Assembly: GCF_016808095.1 (NCBI RefSeq) | Contig: NC_068977.1 | Location: 24,205,364-24,269,363, forward strand | From: Vigna angularis | Taxonomy: Eukaryota > Streptophyta > Magnoliopsida > Fabales > Fabaceae | Direction of reading: 5' to 3' | Length of the DNA stretch: 64,000 nt | Part shown: positions 1-10,487 of the stretch, piece by piece | Numbering within the stretch: position 1 is the first letter of the stretch | Layout: the number at the start of each line of letters is the position of its first letter | Made by a program: the position numbers and the translations under genes | Notes under the pieces: generated by a model | Told to the model about the DNA's origin: nothing | The model's input: the letters and a program-made list of their open reading frames with translations, nothing else | The model's database searches: none

Positions 1-2
1 CA

Positions 3-1240
3 GATGCAGGAAATGATGAAGACTTGCCGAAGACAACAAATGAAGCGAAGAATGATAACAATCCTGAAAATGAAGATCTAAACAAAATGTGGCAACAACC
101 TAGAGGATTATCATTGGACAACATTATCGGAGACATATCTAAATGGATGAAAAGTGGTGTATAACAATGCAAGAAGAACTAAACCAGTTTGAAAGAAATC
201 AAGTTTGGGAATTAATTCCTAGGAAAGACACTCATCAAGTAATTGGAACCAAATGGGTGTTCAGAAACAAACTGGATGAAGATGGAAACATCACCAAGAA
301 TAAAGCTAGGCTTGTGGCACAAGGATACAATCAAGAAGAAGGTATAGATTATGATGAGACATATGCTCCAGTTGCTAGGGAGAATTTAAGATGTCAATGA
401 TGAAATAATTAACATTCTTCCTCGGTCTTCAAATTAAGCAAATGGAGGAAGGTACGTTCATTTCTCAAACTAAATATTGCAGAGAAATTCTTAAAAAGTT
501 TGAAATGGACAATGCTAAGGAAGCATCTACTCCCATGAGAACCTCATGCTATTTAGATAAAGATGAGACAGGTAAAGAGGTAAATCAAACTAAATACAAA
601 GGTATGATTGGATCTTTATTATATCTTACTACTACTAGACCAGATATTATGCAAAGTGTTTGTGTGTGTGCTAGGTATCAATCTAGTCCTAGAGAATCTC
701 ACCTTACTACAGTTAAGCGTATATTGAAATATCTTAAGGGGACCACATCCTTTGGTCTATGGTATCCATCAGGAGCGGAACCTAGTCTTGTAGGTTTTTC
801 AGATGCAAATTATGGAGGTTGTAAGATAGATAGAAAAAGCACTAGTGGAACATGTCATCTTCTATGCAGTTCCTTAGTTTCCTACCACTCTAAGAAATAA
901 GCCTGCGTAGCCTTATTAACCACTAAGGCCGAATATATTGCTATTGGTAATTGTTGTGCACAAATCTTATGGATGAAACAACAATTAGAAGATTATGATA
1001 TTCACTTAGATCATATACCACTTAAGTGCGATAATACAAGTAAAATTAATCTTACAAAGAATCCCATAATGCACTCTAGAACCAAGCATATCGAGATTAG
1101 GCACCATTTCCTTAGAGATCATGTGAAAAAAGGAGTTTGAGATAGAGTATATAGACACAAAGCACCAATTAGCTGATATCTTACCAAAGCATTGTCTAAG
1201 GATAGATTTTTTGAGCTTAGGAGGGATGTAGGAATCCTAG
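3..1240 (+). pseudogene. Sirevirus-like Ty1/copia pol remnant
   Basis: Reverse transcriptase and RNase H of a copia retrotransposon, broken into several frames. The first 140 bases read as an acidic Asn/Glu-rich linker ending near [10 protein letters not shown]. Bases 143-400 read the start of the RT domain ([37 protein letters not shown]). The frame then jumps from APVAR straight to the region just before FLGLQIKQ, so the RT centre with its YVDD box is missing. Bases 442-900 carry the RT tail and RNase H start (LLYLTTTRPDI, RILKYLKGT, GFSDANYGG, DRKSTSGTCHLL). A stop at 898-900 interrupts [16 protein letters not shown], and a frameshift near 1135 precedes the HQLADI end. The LTTxAEYIA and [11 protein letters not shown] motifs are standard for copia RNase H. 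The downstream env-like ORF points to the Sirevirus lineage. Confidence 0.9.
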
Positions 1241-1654
1241 AAATCTCTTAGAAGTATTTTTCTTGAAGTTTTTCGTGTTTTGTAGTAGTTTAGCGTATTT
1301 AATCGATTAAAAGAGGTTTTAATCCATTAAAAGTGTTACCCCTGATGCGCTGCAGACTCGCATACATAATTGATTAATTCAAGTTTTAATCGATTATGTA
1401 ATCAATTAACTGATATTTTAATCGATTAAAAGTGCTCCAGTGCGTTGGTTTTGATTTTCTAGCCGTTGGCAACGAATCTTAATGTCTAAAAACGGCTATA
1501 TTGTGGATTTTTTGTCCGTTTGAAAACTTTTCTTACCTTATTTATATCCCATTTGTGCTTCCTTACCTTACTTAGACCTTCTAAACTCTTTTGAGATCAT
1601 CTTCTTCCCTTTTTCATCATCTAAAATCTGCTGCCACCTTATTTCCCTTCACAA
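1241..1654 (+). repeat. Pol-env spacer with ATCGAT palindromes
   Basis: Non-coding spacer between pol and the env-like ORF. It holds several copies of a TTTTAATCGATTAAAA-type palindrome and degenerate versions (about 1298-1313, 1384-1410, 1413-1432). The same motif returns in this element's LTR near 3286-3370. Repeated palindromes are a known feature of Sirevirus non-coding regions. No gene is seen in this stretch. Confidence 0.6.
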
Positions 1655-2742
1655 ATGGCTGAATCATCCAGAAGGAGGAGAAGAAGAAGCATGGCATCCA
1701 AAAGCAACCCTCTGCAACGTGATGCAAATATTCAAGGGTGGATTTCAGATGTGGAAGAACAACAATCTTTCCTGCAGTTTTGGAAGGAGAGAAAAGTTCT
1801 CAAGCAAAAGTTTATTTCTCTCCAATGGTTCACATCTTATGGATTCAACTTTCCTCATCTCATTATTGAACAAGGGGTTTAATACTTGATGGAACTTCGA
1901 GGGAGCTGGTATCCCGATCTTGTTCGAGTTTTCTACTATGGATTCAAAGTTCATGATGTTATTTTCCACACAAGGGTCAAGGGGGTGATATTGTCCTTGA
2001 CAATGAAGTTTGGGCAAATGTTGCTAAGATTCCTATTTTGGAAAACTCTCAAAATATACCAAGTGATTTTACTGATTTTAACAAAATCATGGTATATTTC
2101 TGTTTTTTGAAGCATCCCCAACAACACCAGAATAGTAGAATCCTTCTTGTTGGTGGCCTGAAGATGGAAGAACGTCTTCTCCATTATCTTCTTGTGTGGC
2201 TCTTATGTCTAAGAGGGTCCAATCATGCCCAATGCTCTGAATTTGATCTTATGATCATGTATGGAATACTTCAAAGTATTCGTATTAATTGGCCTCATCT
2301 TATCCAGAGCATCATGTACAAAGCAAAAAGGTTGGATTCTGCACTATTCCCCTATCCGCTCCTGGTCTCCCGCATATGCGAATATAAAGGGGTCGATGTC
2401 TCCAGTGAAAGAGCTGAGCGTGTACTTCCAACTCACAAAATTGGAGATAATTCCCTGAGGCAAATGGGCTTCATAAAGCAAGGAAATTTATACATTCATG
2501 CTGATGATGTTGGTGCTCAAGCGGATGAAGACGAAGAACATATTCCAATGCCTGACCCAGCTCATGTTGCAGGATCATCTCATGTGCAGTAAGAGTTTAG
2601 TATGGCAAGATTATTTAGACAAATGTCTGAGATGGCAAGACTGCAAAATGCTCGCCATGAGGAAATTTGTACTCATCTCAAGAACATTGATGAGAGGATC
2701 TCTGGTTTAGAGAAACATTTTCAGGATAATGAGGAATTTTAG
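1655..2742 (+). pseudogene. Env-like ORF of the Sirevirus, broken
   Basis: Starts with a basic leader (MAESS followed by an Arg run) and continues through frameshifts into 2038-2592, then a short coiled-coil tail at 2602-2742 (MARLFRQMSEMARLQ). The central part (RGSNHAQCSEFDLMIMYGIL, WPHLIQSIMYKAKR, FPYPLLVSRICEYKGVD) matches what I know as the plant transposon protein domain (Pfam PF20167) found 3' of pol in SIRE/Sirevirus and Calypso/Athila elements. The function of these env-like proteins is not established. The frame changes near 1882 and 2038, and an in-frame stop at 2590-2592 separates the core from the tail, so the gene is not functional as it stands. Confidence 0.75.
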
Positions 2743-3074
2743 GTTCTCTTGTTGTTCTAACTTTAAATATTACTTGTGTGTTTAAATGTATGCATTGAAC
2801 ATTTTTGTGTGTTTAAATGTTTATTATCAAATAAAATCTTATGCATTGAATGTTTTTACATCTTATGTATACATGCTTTTTATTAAGGGGGAGTATAATT
2901 TTAACACAACTTTTTAATTATGATCAAAAAGGGGTAGAAAATATTTTAAAGCTTATATTCTTTTGTGTTTTTTTCACTAATGCTATTTTCTTCCATAAGT
3001 TGTGTTTTTATCCAAGTCAGTACTAAAAGCTTTAAATCAAAATGGTTTTTGATCATCATAAAAAAGGGGGAGAA
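2743..3074 (+). other. Sirevirus 3' non-coding region with polypurine tracts
   Basis: No coding potential. Three purine runs resembling polypurine tracts occur at 2885-2893, 2925-2935 and 3060-3074; the last directly abuts the LTR start. Several PPT-like runs before the LTR are typical of Sireviruses. Confidence 0.6.
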
Positions 3075-3395
3075 TGTTAGCAAAATGATGAAGATGAAGT
3101 TTTGATGATGTCCAAATCAAGTCAAGAAATATCAAGTTTCAAGAAGATCATTTGAAGACTTGTATTATTATTATTATAGAAAGCTTTTATAAGAATTGTA
3201 GTTCACTCTCTAGGACTTAGTTTTTCAATGGTTTTGATTCCATGCACTTTCATATAATTGATGTCCTAAGTCAAAATTGCACTGTTTTAATCGATTAAAA
3301 CTAGTATTAATCGATTAAACAGAGTAAAAGTTTAAAACTCAAAAATTGTCTATGCAATAATCGATTAAAACTTGATATGAAAACTCAAACCATTC
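3075..3395 (+). mobile_element. 5' part of the Sirevirus 3' LTR, truncated
   Basis: Begins TGTTAGCAAAATGATGAAG right after the polypurine tract AAAAAGGGGGAGAA, with the TTTTGATGATGTCC sequence seen in SIRE-type LTRs. It contains further TTTTAATCGATTAAAA palindromes. The LTR runs without a TG..CA end into the coding sequence of a second copia element near 3395-3415, so it is truncated by a deletion or an insertion. Confidence 0.7.
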
Positions 3396-3414
3396 TGCTG
3401 TAGCCGCTCTTACA

Positions 3415-4718
3415 TTATGGTGTAGATTACCAAGAGACGTTCGCATAGGTATGCAAGCTCAACACTATGAGAATACTTCTGTCGCTAGCTACAATCCAAG
3501 ATTGGCCTCTTCTACAATTTGATGTGAAAAATGATTTCCTACATGCAAAAATTTTTAGAAGAAATTTATATGGATTCTCTACCAGGCATGACAGATTCAA
3601 TTGGAATGAAGGTTTGCAAATTAAAGAAGACTTTATATGGATTAAAAAATCCCCAATAGCATGGTTTGGAAGGTTTACGGAGTCTATGAAGGCTTTTGGC
3701 TATAGAGCAAGTAACTCTGATCACACCTTAATTTGAAGAGAGGAAAAGGAAAAATTACAACTTTGATTATATATGTAGATGACATGATTGTTACAAGAAA
3801 TGACCAAGATGAGATTTTTAGTTTACAACAATACCTTGCATCTGAATTTGAAGTGAAACAACTTGGAAACCTCAAATATTTTTTGGGTATTGAAGTAGCT
3901 AGATCAAAACATGGTATTTTACTATGCAAAAGAAAATTACTATTGACTTACTATAGGAAACTGGGCTGCTTGGAAGTAACCAGTTGATACTCCAATTTAG
4001 TAAAATCATAAACTCTTTCAATGCTCAAATTCAGCAAGCATAGGCAAAGGAAGATACCAAAGGCTGGTAGGAAAATTAATTTATTTGTGCCATATACGTC
4101 CATATATCACCTATGTAGTGAATCTTGTTAGTCAATTTATGCATAACCCACGAAAGCTTAATATGGATGTTCTTGAGAGGATTTTGAGATATTTGAAGTT
4201 CGCTCCTAGAAAAGGAATTTTGTTCTCAAATCATGGAAACTTAGAGGTAGAAGGGTGCACTGATGCAGATTGGACAGGTTCAAAAGATTATAGAAGATCT
4301 ACTTCTAGATACTTTACTTTTGTAGGAGGGAATCTTGTAACTTGGAGGAGTAAAAAACAGCCTATAGTAGCAAGATCTAGTGCTGAAGCAGAATTCCAAA
4401 GCATGACACTAGGAGTATGTGAACTGTTATGGATTAAAAATGTGTTATCAGATTTGGGTTTAAACCAAATGAAGTTATGAGTTTGTACTGTGACAATACT
4501 TCGGCTATAGCAATTGCTTACGATCCTGTGCAACATGATAGAACAAAGCATGTGGAGATTGATTGACATTTCATCAAAGAGAAGCTTGAAGTTGGAATAA
4601 TTTCATTTCCTTTTGTAAGTTCATAATTGAAGATGGCTGATGTTCTCACCAAAGGAGTGTCAAGAAGATTGTTTAATGAGTCTCTATTCAAGTTGGGAAT
4701 GTGTGATATCCATTGACC
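3415..4718 (+). pseudogene. Second Ty1/copia pol remnant (RT-RNase H)
   Basis: A different copia lineage from the one before it. RT begins at YGVDYQETFA (about 3415), continues with LLSLATIQDWPLLQFDVKND, then the active-site box IIYVDDMIVT (3763-3795), LGNLKYFLGIEVARS, and an RNase H part (GCTDADWTGSKDYRRSTS, WRSKKQPIVARSSAEAEF). The C-terminus (DVLTKGVSRRLFNESLFKLG) lies in yet another frame. Stops or frameshifts occur near 3735, 3985, 4080, 4480, 4563 and 4627. There is no gag, protease or integrase, so only the 3' half survives. It cannot encode a working polymerase. Confidence 0.9.
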
Positions 4719-4723
4719 AACTT

Positions 4724-4920
4724 GAGTGGGGGTGTTAAGATATGCCAAATATTCTATTAACGGATATTAGGCAATCAAATATCGTGTTAGTTATAATTTA
4801 GATATTATTATAATTTGTGCATATTTGTGCACTTGTCATTCTTTTAATAGATGAAGAATTATAGGATCATTGTATGTATATATATGGTACTCTACTCTTT
4901 GAAATAATACATCGAATTTT
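4724..4920 (+). mobile_element. Polypurine tract and 3' LTR start of the second copia element
   Basis: GAGTGGGGG (4724-4732) is a typical copia polypurine tract, followed by an LTR start TGTTAAGATATGCC at 4733. The LTR's 3' end is not clear; I place it tentatively near 4920 because no matching partner LTR is in the window. Confidence 0.6.
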
Positions 4921-7165
4921 TCATTAAACCTTTTAATAGAAGTGACCTAGCGAGAAGGACATTGGAAGGATTAATTACGACATTAAACACCCTCCATTTT
5001 ACATTCCAAATACCACCCAAAAACTTTCGCTTAGTGGACAAGGTGTGGCGTTGAGCGTTGAAGGACGTCTGAATTGCTTGTTTTTCGATGTCAATCAACG
5101 TCCTTTTTTTCCTTCCAATGTTAAATTGATGTCCCCTGATATGATGTTGGTGTTTTTGCAGACGTTTAAGGTCGAAAATAACAAACATCAAAGTTTTTTT
5201 TTTGTATTAATGTTTTGGTGTCAATGTTTAGCTTGCCTTCAATTTTTGCTAACTTTCCATTTTTATAGTTGAACCAACTCCAAGTCCCCTCATGCACACA
5301 ATTCAGTCACATTCTAACTTTTTGATTGTCTTTGGTTTTACCTTTGACATCCATCACACTATTAAATACATTTATTGAAAAAGTTGTTGTCTATGTGCAT
5401 CACGTCTGTGTCTTAACAAATTGTCTTTCTAATACGAAAGATCCAAAAAAATGATTATTTTTATCCAATGATGATATTATTCATACTTAAAGCAATGTAT
5501 CAAATAGATAGTCAATTATCTAAGACCGATTTGGGTTGACCTTTGACAAACTCGGCTCAATGCTTGTTCTAGTCGCACCTTGCTCAACTTTAGATCTAAA
5601 CTGGCTTAATTCAATTTGATCTTGAGTTGTTTTGACTTGACTTAAACTTACATTGATTTTGAATTTTCAAAATTCAAAAGTTGATAAAATCTAAATCTAA
5701 TCTAAATTCAATCAAGTGAATTGGATTTTAAATCCAAAAATATGGTTTTGATTTGATATATAAATCCATTTAAATAGATTCAAATCAGTATAAACTTAAA
5801 TTATTATAAATTGCATCTTAAATTTTGAAATTTTTGTCTTTTGAAAATACTTGGAATCTGATTCCATTGTCTATACATACATAATGTGTTTTTCAAATCA
5901 TTATGGAGGTAATTATTTTCCTTTCGGAAGAATCACACAAGCCAATTAATTTTACTGAGTATAAAAATATCAATAGAGAGTTGGTTTGGTGATCCCAAAA
6001 CACAAAGGAGAAGGATATGGAAATATTATAAAAATTTTGTGGAAAAGAAGGAAAGAATTTGAGGGAACTTTTAAAATTGTTGGAAATGCAGATAGAGTAG
6101 TTATTTAGTCCAAAACAGGTACGAGGGTCCTTGGTGAAAAACCAACATTATCAATTCTCATCATCCACAATTATTTGTTCTCAATCTTTATGACGACTTC
6201 TTTTTAGTAGTACAACTAAGAACTGAAGTGCACCCAAGAGATTAGACAAACTTCATTTGTTTTCAGGTTCTTTTTATACTTTATTTTCTTACATTTTTTC
6301 TATATATTTTTTTTCTATTCTCTTTATCTACTTTCCATTTATTCATTACAAAACAAAAGGTTCTTCTACAGAATCACGTTACCTAATAATGTTTTTCTTT
6401 CTAGAAAAGAACGAAAAAGGTAGAGTTTAAGGAAGTGGGTGAGATGAAAAACAATGGAAACATGGATCTTAAAATATTTATTGAATAGTACCAAGTTGTG
6501 TTTTTTTTTTAAAAAGAAAACACAATTGAAAACTCAACAACTTAAACGCAAATCGAAAGCTTAAAGACAAAATATGAAACTCGCCTTAAGAAGTCTTAAA
6601 AAATGTTTTCACCTCCACAAAGAATGTTCACCTTCGCCATCAAAATGACCTCTTCATTTACAAACCTTCACTTTAAATACATATATTTAACTTTTCTGTC
6701 ACCTACTTTTTTTTTCTTGCAAATTTCTCACATATAACGTAGGCTAGACTGACGTTAAGCCTTTCGTAATAAAAAAATTATTTTACTTTGCATCTACCAG
6801 GCTGACACAACACTTTAATATTAATTAAAAAGTTTATTAAACTAAAAAATATTATTCGATACATCTAAATTCTATTCTTTTTTTTAAATATAAAATTTAT
6901 ATTTTTATGAGTATTTTAATTTTGTATTATGTATTAAATGAATCACTATTTTATTCTTGTATTAGGTATTAAATGAATATAAAAGTGTATCATGATATTG
7001 ATACTTTGTTAAAGAGCAACTTTTTTAATAGAAAATTTGTTGTGCACTTCATTGATGCATTCAGAAGGCATTTGGTTTAAACATTTTGATTTAATATAGT
7101 CTTGCAACTGCCAAGCCAATGCCAAAATATAACTTGATATAAAATTTTAACCTACTATTCACTTT
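4921..7165. other. AT-rich intergenic DNA, nothing recognised
   Basis: About 2.2 kb with only short chance ORFs. I see no conserved protein motif, no paired terminal repeats and no RNA gene. The sequence CTACTATTCACTTTAGT at its right end matches the border of the duplicated segment at 8777-8793. Confidence 0.5.
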
Positions 7166-7724
7166 AGTCACTAGTACAAAAATTGTTTTTTAACTCGTCC
7201 TATAGGCTTCGGTTTAGGAAAAATCGAAATCTATCAAAACACAGTGACATTTTTATAGTTTAGGCGAACTTATACGCCTCGGTTCAAGAGGACCCGAAAC
7301 ATATAAGTAATATTACCTCGGTTGATAGAAAAATCGATGCCTAAAAGTCTACCTTTCCGCCTGACAGGTCTGAAATTTGAAGTCTGCACAGAGCCTATGG
7401 CTTCGGTTCATTCAGAACTGGTGCGAAACCATGTTTATGCCTCGGTTTAGGCGGAAACTGAGGCGTATAGCCATTTCATACTTTTTTTTTAATTTTTTTC
7501 TGAGGACTTATGCCTCGGTGGAGAGTAGAACCGAGGTAGTATTGCTTAACTCGTCAAAAAAAATAACCTACATGTTTCATTTGCCTTATTCCAGAAGTAC
7601 GTTTCACTCTTCCCTTATCCCCTCCCTCCTCTCCTGCAACCCCTCCCATTCTTCACTCCCCTCTCCCTCAACTCCATCATTCCCTCACCAACCTCTTTTC
7701 CCTCCGCCAGGACGAAGAGAGAGC

Positions 7725-7872
7725 TCGCGACGGTGCAACGAGGCGAGACAGCTCGCGACGGTGCGGCGAGAGAGTCCGTGACAGTGCGACGAGAGCCCGT
7801 GACGGTGCGACGAGAGCTCGCGACGATGCAGCGAGACAGCCCGCGATGGTGCGACGAGAGCCCGCGATTGCG
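7725..7872. repeat. GC-rich minisatellite, about 21-bp unit
   Basis: Roughly six degenerate copies of a unit like GTGCGACGAGAGCCCGTGACG inside CACTA element 1. The repeat makes long low-complexity frames in both directions, which I do not count as genes. Confidence 0.7.
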
Positions 7873-7971
7873 GCTGCGATAGCGGAAACCCTTTTCTCAT
7901 GGAACAACGAGGAGGCGACAACGGCGGAGAGGATGCGATGGCGGCATGGTGGCGGTTAGGCGCTGGATCTG

Positions 7972-8112
7972 CGTTTTTGGTTTTTGGTTCTGTTTCTCTG
8001 CAGGTGGATGGCGAAATGGATCTCTGATTTTGGTTTTTGGTTTGGATCTCTGATTTTGGTTTTTGGTTTGGATATTGTTTCTCTGATGTTTGGTTTTTGG
8101 TTTGGATAGTGT
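7972..8112. repeat. T/G-rich minisatellite in CACTA element 1
   Basis: Several copies of a unit around TCTCTGATTTTGGTTTTTGG with spacing near 29 bases. No coding function is inferred. Confidence 0.6.
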
Positions 8113-8586
8113 TTCTAAAGCTTCTGATTGCTTGCTCCGTCAGGAATAAAGCCTCATCCTCCTCTCTTCCACCTCCATTGTCGTCTCCTCTGTCTGCTCT
8201 CTCCGCTTCCTATTTTCCCCTTCTTATATTGGAGCAATCATCTGAGTTTATCAAAGTAATGTTGCCCCCACTTGTGTAAAAACATGGATGAAAAAAATTG
8301 CAAATAAGCTTGAGATTAAAAAAGACAAAGAAGTTTAAGGCACAAAGAGAATAGAAAAACATAACAGAACGAGAAACCAACACTAATATCGGTTGAAAAT
8401 AAAAAAATTCAAAAACTCTACTGTCTCGGTTGTCTGTGAACGGAGGCAGAATCTGAACCCTTTTGATTCGGTTCAGAACCGAGGCAAAAAACCTATCCTT
8501 TTTACCTTGTTTGTATATGCCTCAGTCGTAGAACCGGTGTCTATAAGTAAAAATAATCGAGGCCGTTTATCTTGATTGCACTAGTG

Positions 8587-8997
8587 AGTGTTCTAGCCGT
8601 CCATGTGGCATTTTAGTTTTTTTTTTCAAATTTATTAAAGTCTAATGTTAACTTTCTTGACATTAAGGATTTTTTATTTTAAAATAAAAATTAACTTTGT
8701 GAGCGGAAGTTAATTGTTATTTTTTTTTAAATATTGTTTTAAACATAGTGTGTCTCACATTATTTTGAGTGTTTTCTACTGTTCACTTTAGTGTTCTAGC
8801 CGCCCACGTGGCATTTTAGTTTTTTTTTTTATATTTATTAAACTGTAATGTTAACATTACTGACATTAAGGATCTTTTTATTTTAACATAAAAATTAACT
8901 TTGTGAGCGGACGTTAAATTTTTTTTGCTTTCTAAAATATTGTTTTAAAAAAGAAGCGTGTATGACATTATTTTGAGTGTTTTCTACATACTTTAGA
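8587..8997. repeat. 203-bp tandem duplication beside CACTA element 1
   Basis: Copy 1 starts at 8587 (AGTGTTCTAGCCGTCCATG) and copy 2 at 8790 (AGTGTTCTAGCCGCCCACG). They match over most of their length with small substitutions. The junction before copy 2 (CTACTGTTCACTTTAGT) is nearly the same as the sequence just left of the CACTA element, so it represents the uninterrupted target site. No gene is seen to 9130. Confidence 0.8.
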
Positions 8998-9129
8998 CTC
9001 TGAGATAAATTTTTCTTGAAGTGATATTAGCATAAGACATTTCTAAAACCTTTTGGTATAATTGAGAAGCAACCCAAATATTTTGAAACAAAGTATAGGA
9101 ACAATTCAAAGGGATCTCACTGCTTTATG

Positions 9130-10003
9130 ATAGAAAATCTATTGATAAAAATAAATTTTTTCGTCGGTGAAATTTGTCAGTAATACATATTTATTTATTG
9201 ATGAAAATCCATCAGTAAAAGGAGTGGAAATTTTTTCATCCATTTTTACATTTATTAATGGATTTTTCTATTGATAAATATGTTAGTAAATGAAATATAC
9301 ATTACTAACGAAAAATTCGTTGGTAAAACGAATGAAATTTTTTTTACTTATTTTCCTCTTTGTCAGCGAGACAGTGTCATTATATATTATTCTCTCTCAC
9401 ATTTTTTTCTCATTTGCGCGAGAGAGCTTCTTCTTTTCATACTTCTCCATCTTTCACTCTATTTTTTTCTTCTCTTCCACTCCATTGCAGCTACAAATCA
9501 AGACCGCCTCCATCTCCATTCAGCAAGGTTGTCACTCCGTTCAGTCATATCGCCTTTATCTTGGTTCAGTCAAATTGTCTCTATCCTTTCTCTTTCACAT
9601 AAACGATACAACCACGCATTGCCACCACCACACACTATCACCATCGCACATTGTCACAACTGCACACTTTGCTCTAAGTTCGGCCAACACCAAAGTTTAT
9701 CAATAATGTATTCAATCTTCTGTATTGGTAAAAAAAATAAAGAAATAGAGCAAAAGAAGGAGAACGAAAAGATTAACCAGATTGCAATATTTATCGATAG
9801 ATTTTTGTCGATAATTACCGATGACTTTTCTGTCGGTAGTTATCAATAAAAAAAAATTTTATCGATAAAATTTACCAACAGTTTAATCGACGAATTTTTT
9901 ATCATTGATAATCCGTCAATAATTTTAGTTTACCGACGGATTCTGCATATTATCTACATATTTTAACCGTCGGTAATATCAATTTTTATTGTAATAAAAA
10001 TTG
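9130..10003. mobile_element. Degenerate CACTA-like element with CCGACGG repeats
   Basis: Both ends carry inverted copies of a TTTACCGACGG/CCGTCGGTAA-like motif (9165-9320 and 9790-9985), a subterminal pattern known from plant CACTA elements. The right end read on the minus strand is ATTACAATAAAAATTG, close to the usual CACTACAAxAAAAA terminus. The left terminus is worn and no clear target duplication is visible. The middle (9390-9700) is pyrimidine-rich with open frames of low complexity, not convincing as a gene. Confidence 0.5.
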
Positions 10004-10456
10004 TGATCTAAAAGGAAAAACTCTAAGAATGTTTATATCTAACTTGATAGAATTAAAATACAAATTAAATAGTATTATAAATATTATTTTTAATATTTTA
10101 AGAATATTCTATAAAAATGTTAAGCAACTTTGTTTCAATTACTTCATGACTCTACACATCCGAATAATTGATCTTGAAAGAGATATTTTGAAGGTGTAGA
10201 AAGAAAGTATGAACGTGCCGGAAAAATTGATCTTAAGTTCATTCTAACACATCCGAATGTTAACTTTTTAATATATATATATATATAATATGATTCTTAA
10301 ATTTAATTTTATCACTTAAAATATTAATATTTATTATTATGTTATTGGAAAGAAGTTATATTAACCAGGCAGCATATAATTTTCTTTATTTAATAGGAGA
10401 TCCATTACATGAACGTAATCAAACGTGCATAGATCACCCTAACGAGTGTCTACAAC
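10004..10456. other. AT-rich spacer with an (AT)n run
   Basis: No gene found. A short AT microsatellite lies at about 10270-10287. The right part is the downstream flank of the chitinase-like gene. Confidence 0.5.
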
Positions 10457-10462
10457 TTTATT
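10457..10462 (-). terminator. Possible polyadenylation signal of the chitinase-like gene
   Basis: AATAAA on the minus strand, 25 bases past the stop codon. Plant poly(A) signals are loose, so this is only a candidate. Confidence 0.35.
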
Positions 10463-10487
10463 TGGCATAAACACGATTCTGCATGGA

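Larger units (their letters stand above)
7169..8586. mobile_element. Non-autonomous CACTA (En/Spm) element 1
   Basis: Terminal inverted repeats are CACTAGTACAAAAATTG at 7169 and, read from the other strand, CACTAGTGCAATCAAG ending at 8586. A 3-bp duplication AGT flanks it (7166-7168 and 8587-8589), the size expected for CACTA elements. Subterminal regions carry many copies of GCCTCGGTT/AACCGAGGC in both directions (for example 7261-7345 and 8450-8570). Inside are two GC-rich or T/G-rich minisatellites and no transposase, so it must have relied on another element. Confidence 0.88.

Noticed and set aside
2038..2592. Host gene interpretation of the 184-residue ORF
   Set aside because: Position 3' of copia pol and before a PPT/LTR, and the PF20167-like core, identify it as a Sirevirus env-like ORF.
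7677..7921. Ala/Arg/Ser-rich minus-strand frames
   Set aside because: Readings of the 21-bp minisatellite, not genes.
9271..9849. 192-residue plus-strand frame
   Set aside because: Low-complexity Phe/Leu/His-rich translation of pyrimidine-rich DNA inside a degenerate transposon; no domain.
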